A DNA stretch of 64,000 nucleotides from Spirosoma sp. KUDC1026 (GTDB lineage: Bacteria; Bacteroidota; Bacteroidia; Cytophagales; Spirosomataceae): assembly GCF_013375035.1 (NCBI RefSeq), contig NZ_CP056032.1:1348001-1412000 (forward strand), written 5' to 3'. Of the stretch, positions 1 to 9,049 are shown in pieces (position 1 is the stretch's first letter; every line of letters starts with the position of its first letter). The notes under the pieces are model-generated. The model made no database searches. It saw nothing but the letters and a program-made list of their open reading frames with translations, and was not told the DNA's origin. The position numbers were made by a program, and so were the translations under genes.

Positions 1-209
1 CACTCCACCCCCGTATCCGTCTGTATAACCAGTGTGCTCCGAAAGCCAACCAGTAACCCGTAGTCGAGTCACGGCGACGAAGTTTCGGTTGAATTTGCGG
101 CAGATAGTTGACGTATTCCTACACCATCATGGTGATTGAAACTACAGCGATAAATCTGGTAGATAATGGCGGATTTGAAACCGGGCGTCGCCGAAATCAG
201 TAGCCAGGA

Positions 210-3077
210 TTACCGAATCAGTTCATCAAAAGTCCAGCTCAGGTAATAGAGTCCACCAATCCGGGCGAGGCCGTAGCCCTGCGCGTAGTACGTATTCAGC
301 ATATTCGTAGCGCCGAGTTTAAGCGTTGACTGAAGCGCGGGGACGCGGTAGGAGATCTGCCCATCAAGAGTCGACCAGGCGGGAAGCCAGACGTCTCCCT
401 GCGTAATCCCCTGCTCATACCAGGTGCGGCTGGTCCAGCGGTAGACGAGTGATGCACCCAGCCGGTTGGTCAGGTGTGGGTTGCTCAGACTAATGCTGTA
501 TCGGCTATCAGGTGTATTGAAATAAGTACGGCCGGTCTGCATCACTGCAGCATCATTCAGACTCCGTTTCACAACCGGCGTACCCGACTGATCCCGTAGA
601 ACGTTGCCCTGCACATCGCGTAACGTAATAGAGCCCTTCTGAAATGCGTAATTTCCACTCAGCGTAAAATCGGCGCCAAGCTTATACGAGAGGCTGATTC
701 CACCGCCATTGACAAACACATTGTTGGGACTGTTTTGATAGACCTGCAGGGTGCGATAGGCCTGAGCCGCGGTTGTACTGCGAAAGGCCGTTAACTGACT
801 GCCCGTGTTGAGCTGATAAATCGTTTGCTGCATAATCAGGTCGGTATAGCGACTGGCGAAGTAGTACGCATCAACGTACAGTTTGTCGTCAAGCTGCGTA
901 CGGTAGCCAACTTCCCAGGTATTGAGTCGCTCGGGTTTAAACGGCGCTGGTACGTACGCCCGGCTCTGGAGCTGGCTGGCCGTAAGCGTACCAGATACGT
1001 AGCTCGTTACGTCGGCAGGCAGGTAGCCGGGGCTTGCCAGTAACCGGGCTGCCTGCGCAGTTGAGGGCAAACCACCAACGTCTCCAGAAATACCCGTGGC
1101 GGGCAAGGCAAACAGTTCAACCGGCGTTGGATTCCGGAAAGCCGATTGCCAGGATCCCCGAAAATGATGATTGCCCAGGCTCAGCACTCCGGATAAGCGG
1201 GGCGAAAACACACCCTCAACGTACTGGTTTTTGTCGTACCGGATCGACGCCATTGGTTTGAACGTAATCGTTTCGCCAAACTCCAGCGCTTTACCTGCCT
1301 GGATATAGGCTCCCTGTTCGCTGACTGTGTACTCGGTGCCGTCGGGCTGGAGCGCAAAGAGCGTGCCGCCCGTGTACAGCGAGTACTGCCGAATGTTGCC
1401 ACCGATGGTCAGGTCGAGGGCATCGTTGAACAGGGACGAGAAATTATACATGCCCTCGTAGTGATACAGCGCCGAGTTGTCGCGGAAGCGGGTGCCGGTC
1501 GTATCGAGCAGCGCACTTCGTTCGGTGTTGTACACGCTCGTTATGCCGTCGCGCGCCGATCGGAAATTGGCAGAGCCGGGCAGGTAACGGTTTCGATCGG
1601 CCTGGTTACGGGCTTCGCCAACGCTCACTTTGTTCTCGACGTATACCTGACCGAACTGCGACGCCCACTGGTTCAGCGGGCTCCAGGCATTGTTGATTGC
1701 GACGGCCGTCTGACCAATATTCCAGCCTTCGCCCTGCTGCTGGGTTGTGTAGGCCCGCAGAAAGAAATTGTTGCCTTTCAGTTCGGCCTTGAACTGATGC
1801 CGCTCGTAGCTGGGAAAATAATTCCGGTAGTTTCCAGTGCTGATAAGGTTGCCGTTGCCGTAATACCAGCCCAGCGATGCTTCGACACTACGTCCCAGTT
1901 TGTAATGCAGCGAAGCATTGGCACGGTTATTAAATACCTTCCCGTTATTGCCTATTAGATCGATCTCGCTATAGCCCGATCGCGTAACCGATTGATTCCG
2001 TAGCAGGGCGTTGGCGTAGTTGGGGGGGAAGGTGTACAAACCGCCCGCATTGATGTCGTCACCGTAGCGGTTAACGGCGTCGAACTGGAAGTTGGTAATC
2101 GCGTTGTTATTAGGTACGTAGCTGACGCCGGTTGCCAGCCCACCCTGGTCGGGGTTGGTGCTGAAAAAGCCGGGCCGGGAGCGGACGGAACGATCGGCAT
2201 AATCGTCGGCAATGAAATCGGTACCGGTTATACGTTGAAAGTTTACCTTGAACGCAAACCGCTCGCCCAGCCGGGTCGCGTAGCGAAAACCATAATTGGC
2301 GTACCCTTTGGGACCAAAATTTCCCTTGCTCAGATTGTTCATGCCAACCATCATCTGAGCGCTCAGACCCTGGTGCGTAAACGGGCTTTTACTCGTAGTC
2401 GAAAGCAGCCCCTGCATAGCGTCGGGACCGTAAAGCGCCGAGGCCGCACCGGAAACCAACTCGATAGTTTCAACATCCAGATCGGGCAGGCCCGCTACGT
2501 TGCCAAAGCCGAAGCCCAGCCCCGGCGACCGATTATCCATGCCATCGGTGAGCTGCACCAGTCGGGTGTTACCCGGCGAGCCAAAACCCCGCACGTTGAC
2601 CGAACTGAACAGCATACTATTCGTCATCAAATCAACGCCTTTCGTGTACTGCAGAGTGCCAAACGAGCTTGGCGAGGGAGAATTGGCAAAATCCTGCGAA
2701 GTGAGTTTTTCAATTGTAACAGGGGCCGAAAGTAATTCTTCCGGAACGCGACTGGCAGCGGTAACCAGATTGCCTTCTACGTCAATATCCTTCACCATTC
2801 GCACCGAAATGCTCCGGAAATTACTCCCCTGAACGCTGATGTCCTGCCGGCGGTAGCCGGTGTAGGAGACAAAAAGCGTTAGCGGTAAACTAGCCGATGT
2901 CGTCAGCATAAACCGCCCATCAGCGTCAGTCTGTGTACTCGTTGGCAGTCCCCGAATGGTAATTGTTGCCCCCTTGATGGGCTGGTATTGCTCGTCGACA
3001 ACCAGTCCGGCCATATTGATCTGAGCATGGGCGACCAGGCTGCCAAGCAGGAAAAAAAGAATAGACAGTTGCTTCAT
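210..3077 (-). CDS. TonB-dependent receptor with carboxypeptidase-regulatory-like domain
   Basis: Outer-membrane active transporter of 955 residues that would import an unidentified ligand using TonB energy. Residues 1-18 are a signal peptide ending in VAHA. Residues about 22-95 form the beta-sandwich typical of Bacteroidota receptors (GATITIRGLPTSTQTDADGRF). The plug follows at about 110-230 (NVRGFGSPGNTRLVQLTDG and ASALYGPDAMQG), and the rest is beta-barrel. It stands alone, with no SusD partner beside it, so it is not a classical SusC. Nothing in the sequence names the substrate. The start ATG directly precedes the signal peptide. Family assignment is secure; function beyond TonB-dependent uptake is unknown. 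Confidence 0.95.
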   Translation of the reverse strand: MKQLSILFFLLGSLVAHAQINMAGLVVDEQYQPIKGATITIRGLPTSTQTDADGRFMLTTSASLPLTLFVSYTGYRRQDISVQGSNFRSISVRMVKDIDVEGNLVTAASRVPEELLSAPVTIEKLTSQDFANSPSPSSFGTLQYTKGVDLMTNSMLFSSVNVRGFGSPGNTRLVQLTDGMDNRSPGLGFGFGNVAGLPDLDVETIELVSGAASALYGPDAMQGLLSTTSKSPFTHQGLSAQMMVGMNNLSKGNFGPKGYANYGFRYATRLGERFAFKVNFQRITGTDFIADDYADRSVRSRPGFFSTNPDQGGLATGVSYVPNNNAITNFQFDAVNRYGDDINAGGLYTFPPNYANALLRNQSVTRSGYSEIDLIGNNGKVFNNRANASLHYKLGRSVEASLGWYYGNGNLISTGNYRNYFPSYERHQFKAELKGNNFFLRAYTTQQQGEGWNIGQTAVAINNAWSPLNQWASQFGQVYVENKVSVGEARNQADRNRYLPGSANFRSARDGITSVYNTERSALLDTTGTRFRDNSALYHYEGMYNFSSLFNDALDLTIGGNIRQYSLYTGGTLFALQPDGTEYTVSEQGAYIQAGKALEFGETITFKPMASIRYDKNQYVEGVFSPRLSGVLSLGNHHFRGSWQSAFRNPTPVELFALPATGISGDVGGLPSTAQAARLLASPGYLPADVTSYVSGTLTASQLQSRAYVPAPFKPERLNTWEVGYRTQLDDKLYVDAYYFASRYTDLIMQQTIYQLNTGSQLTAFRSTTAAQAYRTLQVYQNSPNNVFVNGGGISLSYKLGADFTLSGNYAFQKGSITLRDVQGNVLRDQSGTPVVKRSLNDAAVMQTGRTYFNTPDSRYSISLSNPHLTNRLGASLVYRWTSRTWYEQGITQGDVWLPAWSTLDGQISYRVPALQSTLKLGATNMLNTYYAQGYGLARIGGLYYLSWTFDELIR

Positions 3078-3418
3078 AGAATGGGTTACGAAACGGTATT
3101 ATAACTACCTGATTCGGGTATTTTTAGCCGTAGCAAAAAGTATGACTAAACGAGCAGGGACCGTTTAAAAAACAAAATTAATCGCCGGGCACGAATTACA
3201 AGCGTCCTTAGCTAAATGGCTAAAAACGGCTGTGTGTTCATAAATCCCCTGTTTTTCTGATGATTGACGAACGGGCAGCCGTCCAGACTGTCGGCACTTA
3301 CAAGTTACTAATTTATCGTATGAGTTTCATTTAAAATGAGTTGCCTGGCCGAACAAGCATATCTCACGGCATCGACGCCGGTGAGGGCAACTAATAACAG
3401 ATGCTACCAGCAGACGCC

Positions 3419-3455
3419 AAAACGCCGACCTATCAAGTAGACAGGTCGGCGTTTT
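3419..3455 (-). terminator. Rho-independent-like terminator
   Basis: Perfect inverted repeat with 13-bp arms (3419-3431 and 3443-3455), GC-rich core and flanking A/T runs. It lies 21 bp past the stop codon of the minus-strand gene ending at 3477. The remaining spacer 3078-3418 shows no gene that I can support; it should hold the promoter of the receptor gene. Confidence 0.75.
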
Positions 3456-3476
3456 GACATTTTGTTGATGACTGAA

Positions 3477-4178
3477 TCAGGCTGCTCGATTGCTCTGCGC
3501 CCGACGTAACGTAGTGGTGCGGGGCGCTGCTGCATTGGTGCGGAAATCGTCCATGACCTGATCCGAAACAAAACCGGCGTGATGAGCCCGTTTCAATACG
3601 TAGTCGAACGGGAGGTTGAAATAAGTTGACACTTCGTTGCGGAAGCTGTCCGGGAAACGGGATAGTTTCAGGCCGAAGAATTTACGAATCTCGTCCTCGG
3701 GCAGCATAGCCGCCAGAGCCGCCCGTTCCGCTTCAATCAGTAATTCTGACCGGGTTGGATACAGGTGTTCCAGACCGATGGCCGCTGTCAGAATGTTCAG
3801 GAAAAGATTCTTGTACATCGGCGATAGTTCGGCGGGCAGAATCAGCCAGCCCTGCTCCCGGAACATGGCCGAGAAACCCGTCAGGCCCTGCTCACCCCGA
3901 ATCTCACCGGCAATGAGTTCGTTCGGGAAACGGAATCGCTCGGTCCCGGCTTCCTGCTCACTCTTTTTCAGGCGAAAAACCACCGCTTCGACGGGGCTTT
4001 TCTGGAACAGTAAGTCGGCGGGAATAACCTGAGCGCGCTCCCACTGATCGGTCATGCGCATGAACAGGCTCTCATTAACGGGAAGATTGTTCGCGCTTCC
4101 CAGACTGACCAGCATACGCCGGAAAGCCGCCAGAAAATCAATCTGTAATTGACTGGGATTATTACGTCCTCGCTTCAT
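3477..4178 (-). CDS. ImmA/IrrE-like protein lacking the HExxH motif
   Basis: A 233-residue cytoplasmic protein. The C-terminal half (about 140-215) resembles the region of ImmA/IrrE metallopeptidases that follows the zinc site: LIEAERAALAAMLPEDEI looks like the 'E-A-x-x-F-A-x-x-L-L-M-P' helix, followed by a helix-turn-helix-like stretch (STYFNLPFDYVLKRAHHAGF). No HExxH is present anywhere, so if it belongs to the family it is probably not a peptidase. There is no Xre partner next to it. A 15-bp palindrome lies 20 bp upstream of the start and a terminator follows the stop, so it looks like a single-gene unit with its own control. The assignment is a weak resemblance by eye. Confidence 0.6.
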   Translation of the reverse strand: MKRGRNNPSQLQIDFLAAFRRMLVSLGSANNLPVNESLFMRMTDQWERAQVIPADLLFQKSPVEAVVFRLKKSEQEAGTERFRFPNELIAGEIRGEQGLTGFSAMFREQGWLILPAELSPMYKNLFLNILTAAIGLEHLYPTRSELLIEAERAALAAMLPEDEIRKFFGLKLSRFPDSFRNEVSTYFNLPFDYVLKRAHHAGFVSDQVMDDFRTNAAAPRTTTLRRAQSNRAA

Positions 4179-4198
4179 AAAGATCAGGCACCAATGTA

Positions 4199-4213
4199 AT
4201 GACCAATGGTCAT
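4199..4213. promoter_or_regulatory. 15-bp palindrome upstream of the ImmA/IrrE-like gene
   Basis: ATGACCA-A-TGGTCAT is a perfect 7-1-7 inverted repeat, centred 28 bp upstream of the ATG at 4178. Its position and symmetry suit an operator for a dimeric repressor. The rest of the 4179-4475 spacer shows no gene. No protein has been linked to the site; this is inference from symmetry and position. Confidence 0.45.
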
Positions 4214-4475
4214 GTACTTGATGTCATTAGTAAGTGTTTGTTGCTGTAAAAGGGTAATAAAGATACGCAATAAAGCACTGAACGCCAAAGAGGTTGGTGA
4301 TGATTTTAGGCTGCCGGACGGATTAATAACACTAGCGTAAAAAAGCACGTAATCGGGGCAGGGAACCAGCGAAAAAGAAGCTCAATTTAATGGAGTTGGA
4401 GCCGCGCGTTTTTTTGTTCCTGAGGCTACCAACTGTTTGGAATTGAGCGGGGTCTTACAGAGAAAAATACGCATA

Positions 4476-4913
4476 ATGAAAGTTGTTCCGATACTGATCC
4501 TGCTCGTTGGTCTGTTGAGCTGCCGCCCCGACGACGTAAACCCCGAAGCTGTTACGCAACTGGTCTATGGGCAGAGTGGCGGCTTTGCCGGAGTTTCCTA
4601 TAAGCTCACGCTGAATGATACGCAGCAACGCTTTCAATCGTATCAATGCGAGAAAGTAATCTCGTATACTGACTGGCGAACCCTACTCGCTGATTTCAAC
4701 GCAACGGATTATAAACGCCTGCCGGAAAAAGCGGAGCCGGAATGCTGCGATATGTTTGCTTATAGTCTGGATATTACTACTGGCAAGAAGACGTATCACC
4801 GGGAGTGGGGTTCGTTCGCATTTGGATCTGGTGAGAGATTACCCCAGTCTATTGGTCAGCTTTCAGCGAAGTTATCGGACAGGGCCTGGACCGAAGCCCA
4901 GGCCTGCCAATAA
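4476..4913 (+). CDS. small lipoprotein of unknown function
   Basis: A 145-residue predicted lipoprotein. I start it at the ATG at 4476, because this gives MKVVPILILLVGLLSC, a classical signal peptide with an LLSC lipobox; the ORF is open further upstream but that extension breaks the signal. The mature part (QSGGFAGVSYKLTLNDTQQRF) contains several Cys (ECCDMF, QACQ) and no domain that I recognise. Proteins of this kind in Bacteroidota are common small periplasm-facing lipoproteins. It ends 11 bp before the stop of convergent glmS. Function unknown. Confidence 0.75.
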   Translation: MKVVPILILLVGLLSCRPDDVNPEAVTQLVYGQSGGFAGVSYKLTLNDTQQRFQSYQCEKVISYTDWRTLLADFNATDYKRLPEKAEPECCDMFAYSLDITTGKKTYHREWGSFAFGSGERLPQSIGQLSAKLSDRAWTEAQACQ

Positions 4914-4924
4914 GCATGTCGTGT

Positions 4925-6766
4925 TTATTCAACCGTAACCGACTTGGCCAGATTGCGGGGTTGATCGACGTTACGCCCGCGCATCACGGCAATGTCGTAC
5001 GCCAGCAACTGCAATGGGATGACCGATACCAGCGGCATCAGCATTTCGTGGACGTTCGGTATTTCGATGGTGAAATCGACCATACTGGGTAGGTGCGTAT
5101 CGCCTTCGGTTGTGATGGCAATGACGCGACCTTTCCGCGCTTTCACCTCCTGAATGTTCGACACGACTTTTTCGTAGGACGAATCTTTCGTGGCCAGCAC
5201 AACCACGGGCATATCTTCGTCGATGAGCGCAATGGGGCCGTGTTTCATCTCGGCGGCCGGATACCCTTCAGCGTGGATGTAGCTGATTTCTTTCAGCTTC
5301 AAGGCGCCCTCCAGCGCTACCGGGAAATTAAGCCCACGACCCAGGTAGATGAAGTTACGGGCGTAGGTGAAGATGTAGGCAATCTCCTTAATCCTGTCGG
5401 CCGCCTGCAGTACTTTCTCTACCTTAGCCGGAATACTCTCCAGCTCAACCAGCAACTGCCGGAACAGCGACTCGGAGATCATGTCTCTCCGCCGGGCAGC
5501 CGCCAGTGCCATCAGCGTCAGAACCGTTACCTGCGCGGTGAAGGCTTTCGTACTGGCTACGCCAATTTCCGGACCCGCGTGCGTATAAGCTCCGGCGTGG
5601 GTAGCGCGGGCAATGGATGAACCCACTACGTTGCAAACGCCGAAGATGGTAGCCCCCTTCGATTTGGCGAGTTCAATAGCCGCTAATGTATCCGCCGTTT
5701 CGCCCGATTGCGAAATGGCAATGACAATGTCGCCTTCGTTAATGATCGGGTTGCGGTAGCGAAATTCAGATGCGTACTCCACCTCGACCGGAATCCGGGC
5801 CAGTTCCTCAAAAATGTACTCGGCAACGAGGCCCGCGTGCCAGGACGTACCACAGCCAACGATAACGATCCGCTGCGATTTTGCCAGTTTGTCCAGGTAA
5901 TCGCGCAGACCACCCAATTGCAGGGTACCGGCGTCGGCCTGTACGCGTCCGCGCATGGAGTCGGCGATGGAACGGGGCTGCTCGAAAATCTCCTTGAGCA
6001 TGAAATGGTCAAAGCCGCCTTTTTCGATGGCTTCCAGCTCCAGCTCGATCTTGTGGACGTAGGGGGTTGTGGTCGTGTTATCAAGCGTAACGACTTTGAG
6101 AACGCCGTTGTTGATGACCGCAATTTCGTAATCGTTGAGGTAGATGACGTCCTTGGTGTACTCAACAATGGGCGTAGCGTCGGATGCCAGAAAGAACTCG
6201 TTCTCGCCCACACCAATCACCAGCGGTGAGCCTTTCCGGGCCGCAATCAGCTGGGTTGGATCGGCTTCGCTCATGACTACGATGGCGTAGGCACCAACAA
6301 CTTCCTGCAAGGCCAGCCGAACGGCGTCCTCCAGCGAACTGCCAGGGTTGTTTTCCCAGATGTCCTCGATAAACTGGCCCAGAACTTCCGTATCGGTTTC
6401 GCTCTGGAACGTATGCCCTTTTTTCTGCAGCGCCTGCTTGATAGCCGCGTAGTTCTCAATGATGCCATTGTGAATGATGGCCAGTTTGCGGTGAAACGAA
6501 TAGTGCGGGTGGGCGTTCACATCGTTTGGTTCGCCGTGGGTGGCCCAGCGGGTGTGGCCCATCCCAATCGTGGAACTGGTTTCTTTGTTGACCAGCTCCT
6601 GTTCCAGGGCCGCTACTTTGCCTTTCTTTTTGTAGACCCGGAGGCCGCCCCGGTTCATCAGCGCGATGCCCGCGCTGTCGTAGCCCCGGTATTCAAGCCG
6701 TTTCAGGCCTTTCAGGACTAGCGGACAGGCGTCCTGGTGTCCGACGTATGCAACAATACCACACAT
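4925..6766 (-). CDS. glmS: glutamine--fructose-6-phosphate aminotransferase (isomerizing)
   Basis: Makes glucosamine-6-phosphate from fructose-6-phosphate and glutamine, the first committed step to UDP-GlcNAc for peptidoglycan and LPS. The 613 residues have the family's normal length and order. The N-terminal class II glutaminase domain begins MCGIVAYVGH, where Cys2 is the nucleophile, with GHTRWATHGEP near residues 72-82. Two SIS domains follow (GCGTSWHAGLVAEYIFEEL; SQSGETADT). The C-terminus is DQPRNLAKSVTVE, the usual family ending. The sequence is intact with a clear ATG. It is apparently transcribed alone; a terminator from the neighbouring gene lies just upstream. Confidence 0.98.
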   Translation of the reverse strand: MCGIVAYVGHQDACPLVLKGLKRLEYRGYDSAGIALMNRGGLRVYKKKGKVAALEQELVNKETSSTIGMGHTRWATHGEPNDVNAHPHYSFHRKLAIIHNGIIENYAAIKQALQKKGHTFQSETDTEVLGQFIEDIWENNPGSSLEDAVRLALQEVVGAYAIVVMSEADPTQLIAARKGSPLVIGVGENEFFLASDATPIVEYTKDVIYLNDYEIAVINNGVLKVVTLDNTTTTPYVHKIELELEAIEKGGFDHFMLKEIFEQPRSIADSMRGRVQADAGTLQLGGLRDYLDKLAKSQRIVIVGCGTSWHAGLVAEYIFEELARIPVEVEYASEFRYRNPIINEGDIVIAISQSGETADTLAAIELAKSKGATIFGVCNVVGSSIARATHAGAYTHAGPEIGVASTKAFTAQVTVLTLMALAAARRRDMISESLFRQLLVELESIPAKVEKVLQAADRIKEIAYIFTYARNFIYLGRGLNFPVALEGALKLKEISYIHAEGYPAAEMKHGPIALIDEDMPVVVLATKDSSYEKVVSNIQEVKARKGRVIAITTEGDTHLPSMVDFTIEIPNVHEMLMPLVSVIPLQLLAYDIAVMRGRNVDQPRNLAKSVTVE

Positions 6767-6836
6767 AGTTTTTAGGTGTCTGCACAGGGCAGATCATAGG
6801 TTTAAACGTAAACGAGTTTTACGGTAGGTAAAGAAA

Positions 6837-6866
6837 CACAAAAAGCCGGATGTCCGGCTTTTTGTG
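6837..6866 (-). terminator. Rho-independent terminator after the glycogen synthase-like gene
   Basis: Near-continuous hairpin: 14-bp arms CACAAAAAGCCGGA and TCCGGCTTTTTGTG separated by 2 bases, with A and T runs on both sides. It follows the stop of the minus-strand gene at 6916 and separates it from glmS. The A/T runs would let it work in either direction. Confidence 0.85.
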
Positions 6867-6915
6867 TGGTTGTGTTGCTGCGAAATACGCGGTGATAAAT
6901 TCAGGCGAAAGCCGA

Positions 6916-7719
6916 TTAACCAGCCAGTTGCGTGTAGAGATTGTAATACCGTTCGGTAACGTCCTCATCTTCGGCCTCAAACTTGTGTTCGGGCAGGTCA
7001 TTCAGGATAGCGTTCAGGCTCTCGCTCGATTCTTCTTCCGCCCGGACAACCGCATCGGCATACGTACAGCCAATCCGGATGAAGCCGGGGAAATCAGCCG
7101 TTTTCAGTTCGGCCAGCATCGAATCGTCGATGTCCATCATGCGCGCCTTTTCGAGGATATCGCCTTCGAAACGGTGCTCAAATGCGTTATTATACACCGT
7201 GAAAACCGACTTGGTGTCCTTGAACATTGGGTCGTTTTTGTAGGTTGTTTTCAGATAGAGCGGAATCAGCGCCGTCATCCAGTCGTTGCAGTGAACGATG
7301 TCGGGTGCCCAGCCTAATTTCTTGACGGTTTCGAGCGCTCCCTTGCAGAAGAAAATAGCCCGTTCGTCGTTATCGTCGTAAAACCGGTTTTCTTTGTCGT
7401 GGAAAACATACTTCCGCTGGAAGTAGTCCTCATTATCGATAAAGTAGACCTGTAACTTGGCCGTTGGAATCGAAGCAACCTTAATGATGAGTGGCTTCTC
7501 TTCGTCACCCACGGCAATATTAATACCTGACAACCGCACTACTTCGTGTAACCGGTTTTTGCGTTCATTAATCAGCCCGAATCGCGGCACCAGGATACGA
7601 ATTTCCATGCCCCGCTCTTGCATAGCCTGTGGCAGTTTGCGGACGAAATCGGCGACGTCGGACGTTTTCAGGAAAGGATTAATTTCGCTGGCAACGTAAA
7701 GGATACGAAGTTTGCTCAT
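6916..7719 (-). CDS. glycogen/starch synthase-like protein (GT5 N-terminal domain only)
   Basis: A 267-residue protein matching the N-terminal (acceptor-side) Rossmann domain of GT5 glycogen/starch synthases: MSKLRILYVASEINPF at the start, then PDIVHCNDWMTALIPLYLKT. Full synthases are about 470-490 residues. The C-terminal ADP-glucose-binding domain is absent, and so are the usual N-terminal KTGGL residues (here LKTSDVADF). In Cytophagales this short form is commonly found divergent from panC, as here, so it is probably a real shortened family rather than a truncation. Whether it has any glycosyltransferase activity is doubtful. The gene is intact, with a terminator behind it. Confidence 0.85.
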   Translation of the reverse strand: MSKLRILYVASEINPFLKTSDVADFVRKLPQAMQERGMEIRILVPRFGLINERKNRLHEVVRLSGINIAVGDEEKPLIIKVASIPTAKLQVYFIDNEDYFQRKYVFHDKENRFYDDNDERAIFFCKGALETVKKLGWAPDIVHCNDWMTALIPLYLKTTYKNDPMFKDTKSVFTVYNNAFEHRFEGDILEKARMMDIDDSMLAELKTADFPGFIRIGCTYADAVVRAEEESSESLNAILNDLPEHKFEAEDEDVTERYYNLYTQLAG

Positions 7720-7899
7720 AAAACGGGAGGAGTGTGTTGTCTGAGAGACCTAAAAAACTTGCAAAATTATACAAAAAAATCCCGTATTTCAATAAGATTT
7801 GTGCAAAAAAGCTCAAAAAAAGGCAATAATTGGATGCATACCCTGTGAACCGTACGGTTACTTCCGTATGTTGCCGAATTGAGCTTTATCAACAACTTT

Positions 7900-8739
7900 A
7901 TGATTCGCTTTTCGACTATAGCCGACCTGCGTAAGCACCTGAGCACCGACCGTGCAAGCCAGAAAATTGCCCTCGTTCCAACTATGGGCGCGCTGCATGA
8001 AGGCCACGTTGCCCTGATCCAGAAAGCCCGGCAGGAGAACGATAGTGTAGTGAGTAGCATCTTCGTGAACCCGGTGCAGTTTAACAACCCTGACGACCTG
8101 GCACGCTACCCGCGTACGCTGGAAGACGATTGTCAGAAGCTGGAAGCGGCCGGCTGCGATATTGTTTTTGCGCCGGCGGTGGAGGAAATATATCCTGAGT
8201 CGCCCATAATGAAACTGAGTTTTGGTGACCTGGAAACGGTGATGGAAGGTGCCTTCCGGCCGGGGCATTTCAACGGCGTCGGTATCGTGGTGGCGAAGCT
8301 GTTCAATCTAGTCCAGCCCGACCGGGCCTATTTTGGTCAAAAGGATCTGCAGCAGGTCGCTGTCATTCGCCGGCTTATTCGCGACCTGAGTTTTCCGATT
8401 GAACTGGTTGTCTGCCCAACGGTACGTGAAGCCGATGGCCTGGCCCTCTCGTCGCGAAACCGGAACCTCACCGCCGAAGAACGGGAACAGGCACCGGCCA
8501 TCTACGCGGCCCTGACAATGGCGCATGAATTGCTGCTGGAAGGGCAAAGTCCGGCGCAGGCTCGGGCGTCTGTGACCGGGTATTTCAGTAGCCGACCTGG
8601 TTTCCGACTGGAATACGTCGAAACCGTTAATGCCGAAACCTTACAGCCCGTTGTTGAAGTCCTGGCTCCCGGTCAGACCGCCATCTGTATTGCTGCGTAC
8701 CTGGGCCAGACACGGCTGATTGATAACCTGGTGTTTTGA
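7900..8739 (+). CDS. panC: pantoate--beta-alanine ligase
   Basis: Condenses pantoate and beta-alanine with ATP to pantothenate, the vitamin B5 and coenzyme A precursor. The ATG at 7900 gives MIRFSTIADLRKHL and 279 residues, the usual length; an in-frame TTG at 7879 would only add seven atypical residues. Family motifs are present: PTMGALHEGHVALIQKAR (the HxGH nucleotide motif), FVNPVQF and AKLFNLVQPDRAYFGQKD. It is divergent from the glycogen synthase-like gene. I see no panD or panB nearby, so the pathway is dispersed. Confidence 0.97.
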   Translation: MIRFSTIADLRKHLSTDRASQKIALVPTMGALHEGHVALIQKARQENDSVVSSIFVNPVQFNNPDDLARYPRTLEDDCQKLEAAGCDIVFAPAVEEIYPESPIMKLSFGDLETVMEGAFRPGHFNGVGIVVAKLFNLVQPDRAYFGQKDLQQVAVIRRLIRDLSFPIELVVCPTVREADGLALSSRNRNLTAEEREQAPAIYAALTMAHELLLEGQSPAQARASVTGYFSSRPGFRLEYVETVNAETLQPVVEVLAPGQTAICIAAYLGQTRLIDNLVF

Positions 8740-9025
8740 GGTAATTTTAGAAAAAGAAAAGTCTACGTCTTCCCGTATTACGATCGACCCAACAGTTTGT
8801 CATGGTAAGCCAACGACTAGGGGTTCCCGGTTGCTTGTCACGACTGTGCTAGAATTGCTCGCTGGTGGAGCATCATGGCCTGAACTGCGGGAAGACTACC
8901 CCGGCCTTGAAACCGAAGACATACAAGCGTGCCTGGAATATGCAGCACAACTGGCTCACTTATCAGAATTGGAAAATGCCCAGGTGATTGAACTGAACCA
9001 GCAAATGATGAGGGTGTGGTTTTAG
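8720..9025 (+). CDS. DUF433 protein, solo antitoxin-like; start codon unclear
   Basis: The core (SRITIDPTVCHGKPTTRGSR, then LLAGGASWPELREDYPGLE) is a DUF433 domain, a small winged fold often found as the antitoxin of a PIN-type toxin. No ATG lies upstream of the domain in this frame. The only candidate start is TTG at 8720, inside the 3' end of panC, giving 101 residues and a 20-bp overlap. No toxin follows: the next gene is convergent. It may be a coupled gene with a rare start, or a relic that has lost its start. The domain call is firm; expression is uncertain. Confidence 0.65.
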   Translation: MITWCFEVILEKEKSTSSRITIDPTVCHGKPTTRGSRLLVTTVLELLAGGASWPELREDYPGLETEDIQACLEYAAQLAHLSELENAQVIELNQQMMRVWF

Positions 9026-9049
9026 AGAACCAGCGTACCCCTTCGTTTC

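Noticed and set aside
1..130. Possible minus-strand gene fragment (YVNYLPQIQPKLRRRD) at the left edge
   Set aside because: The frame looks protein-like, but it has no start: the only ATG pair (127-130) is followed at once by TAG. It is too short to judge at a window edge.
1461..1958. 165-codon plus-strand frame opposite the TonB receptor
   Set aside because: Lies wholly inside a convincing receptor gene; composition is typical of an antisense shadow.
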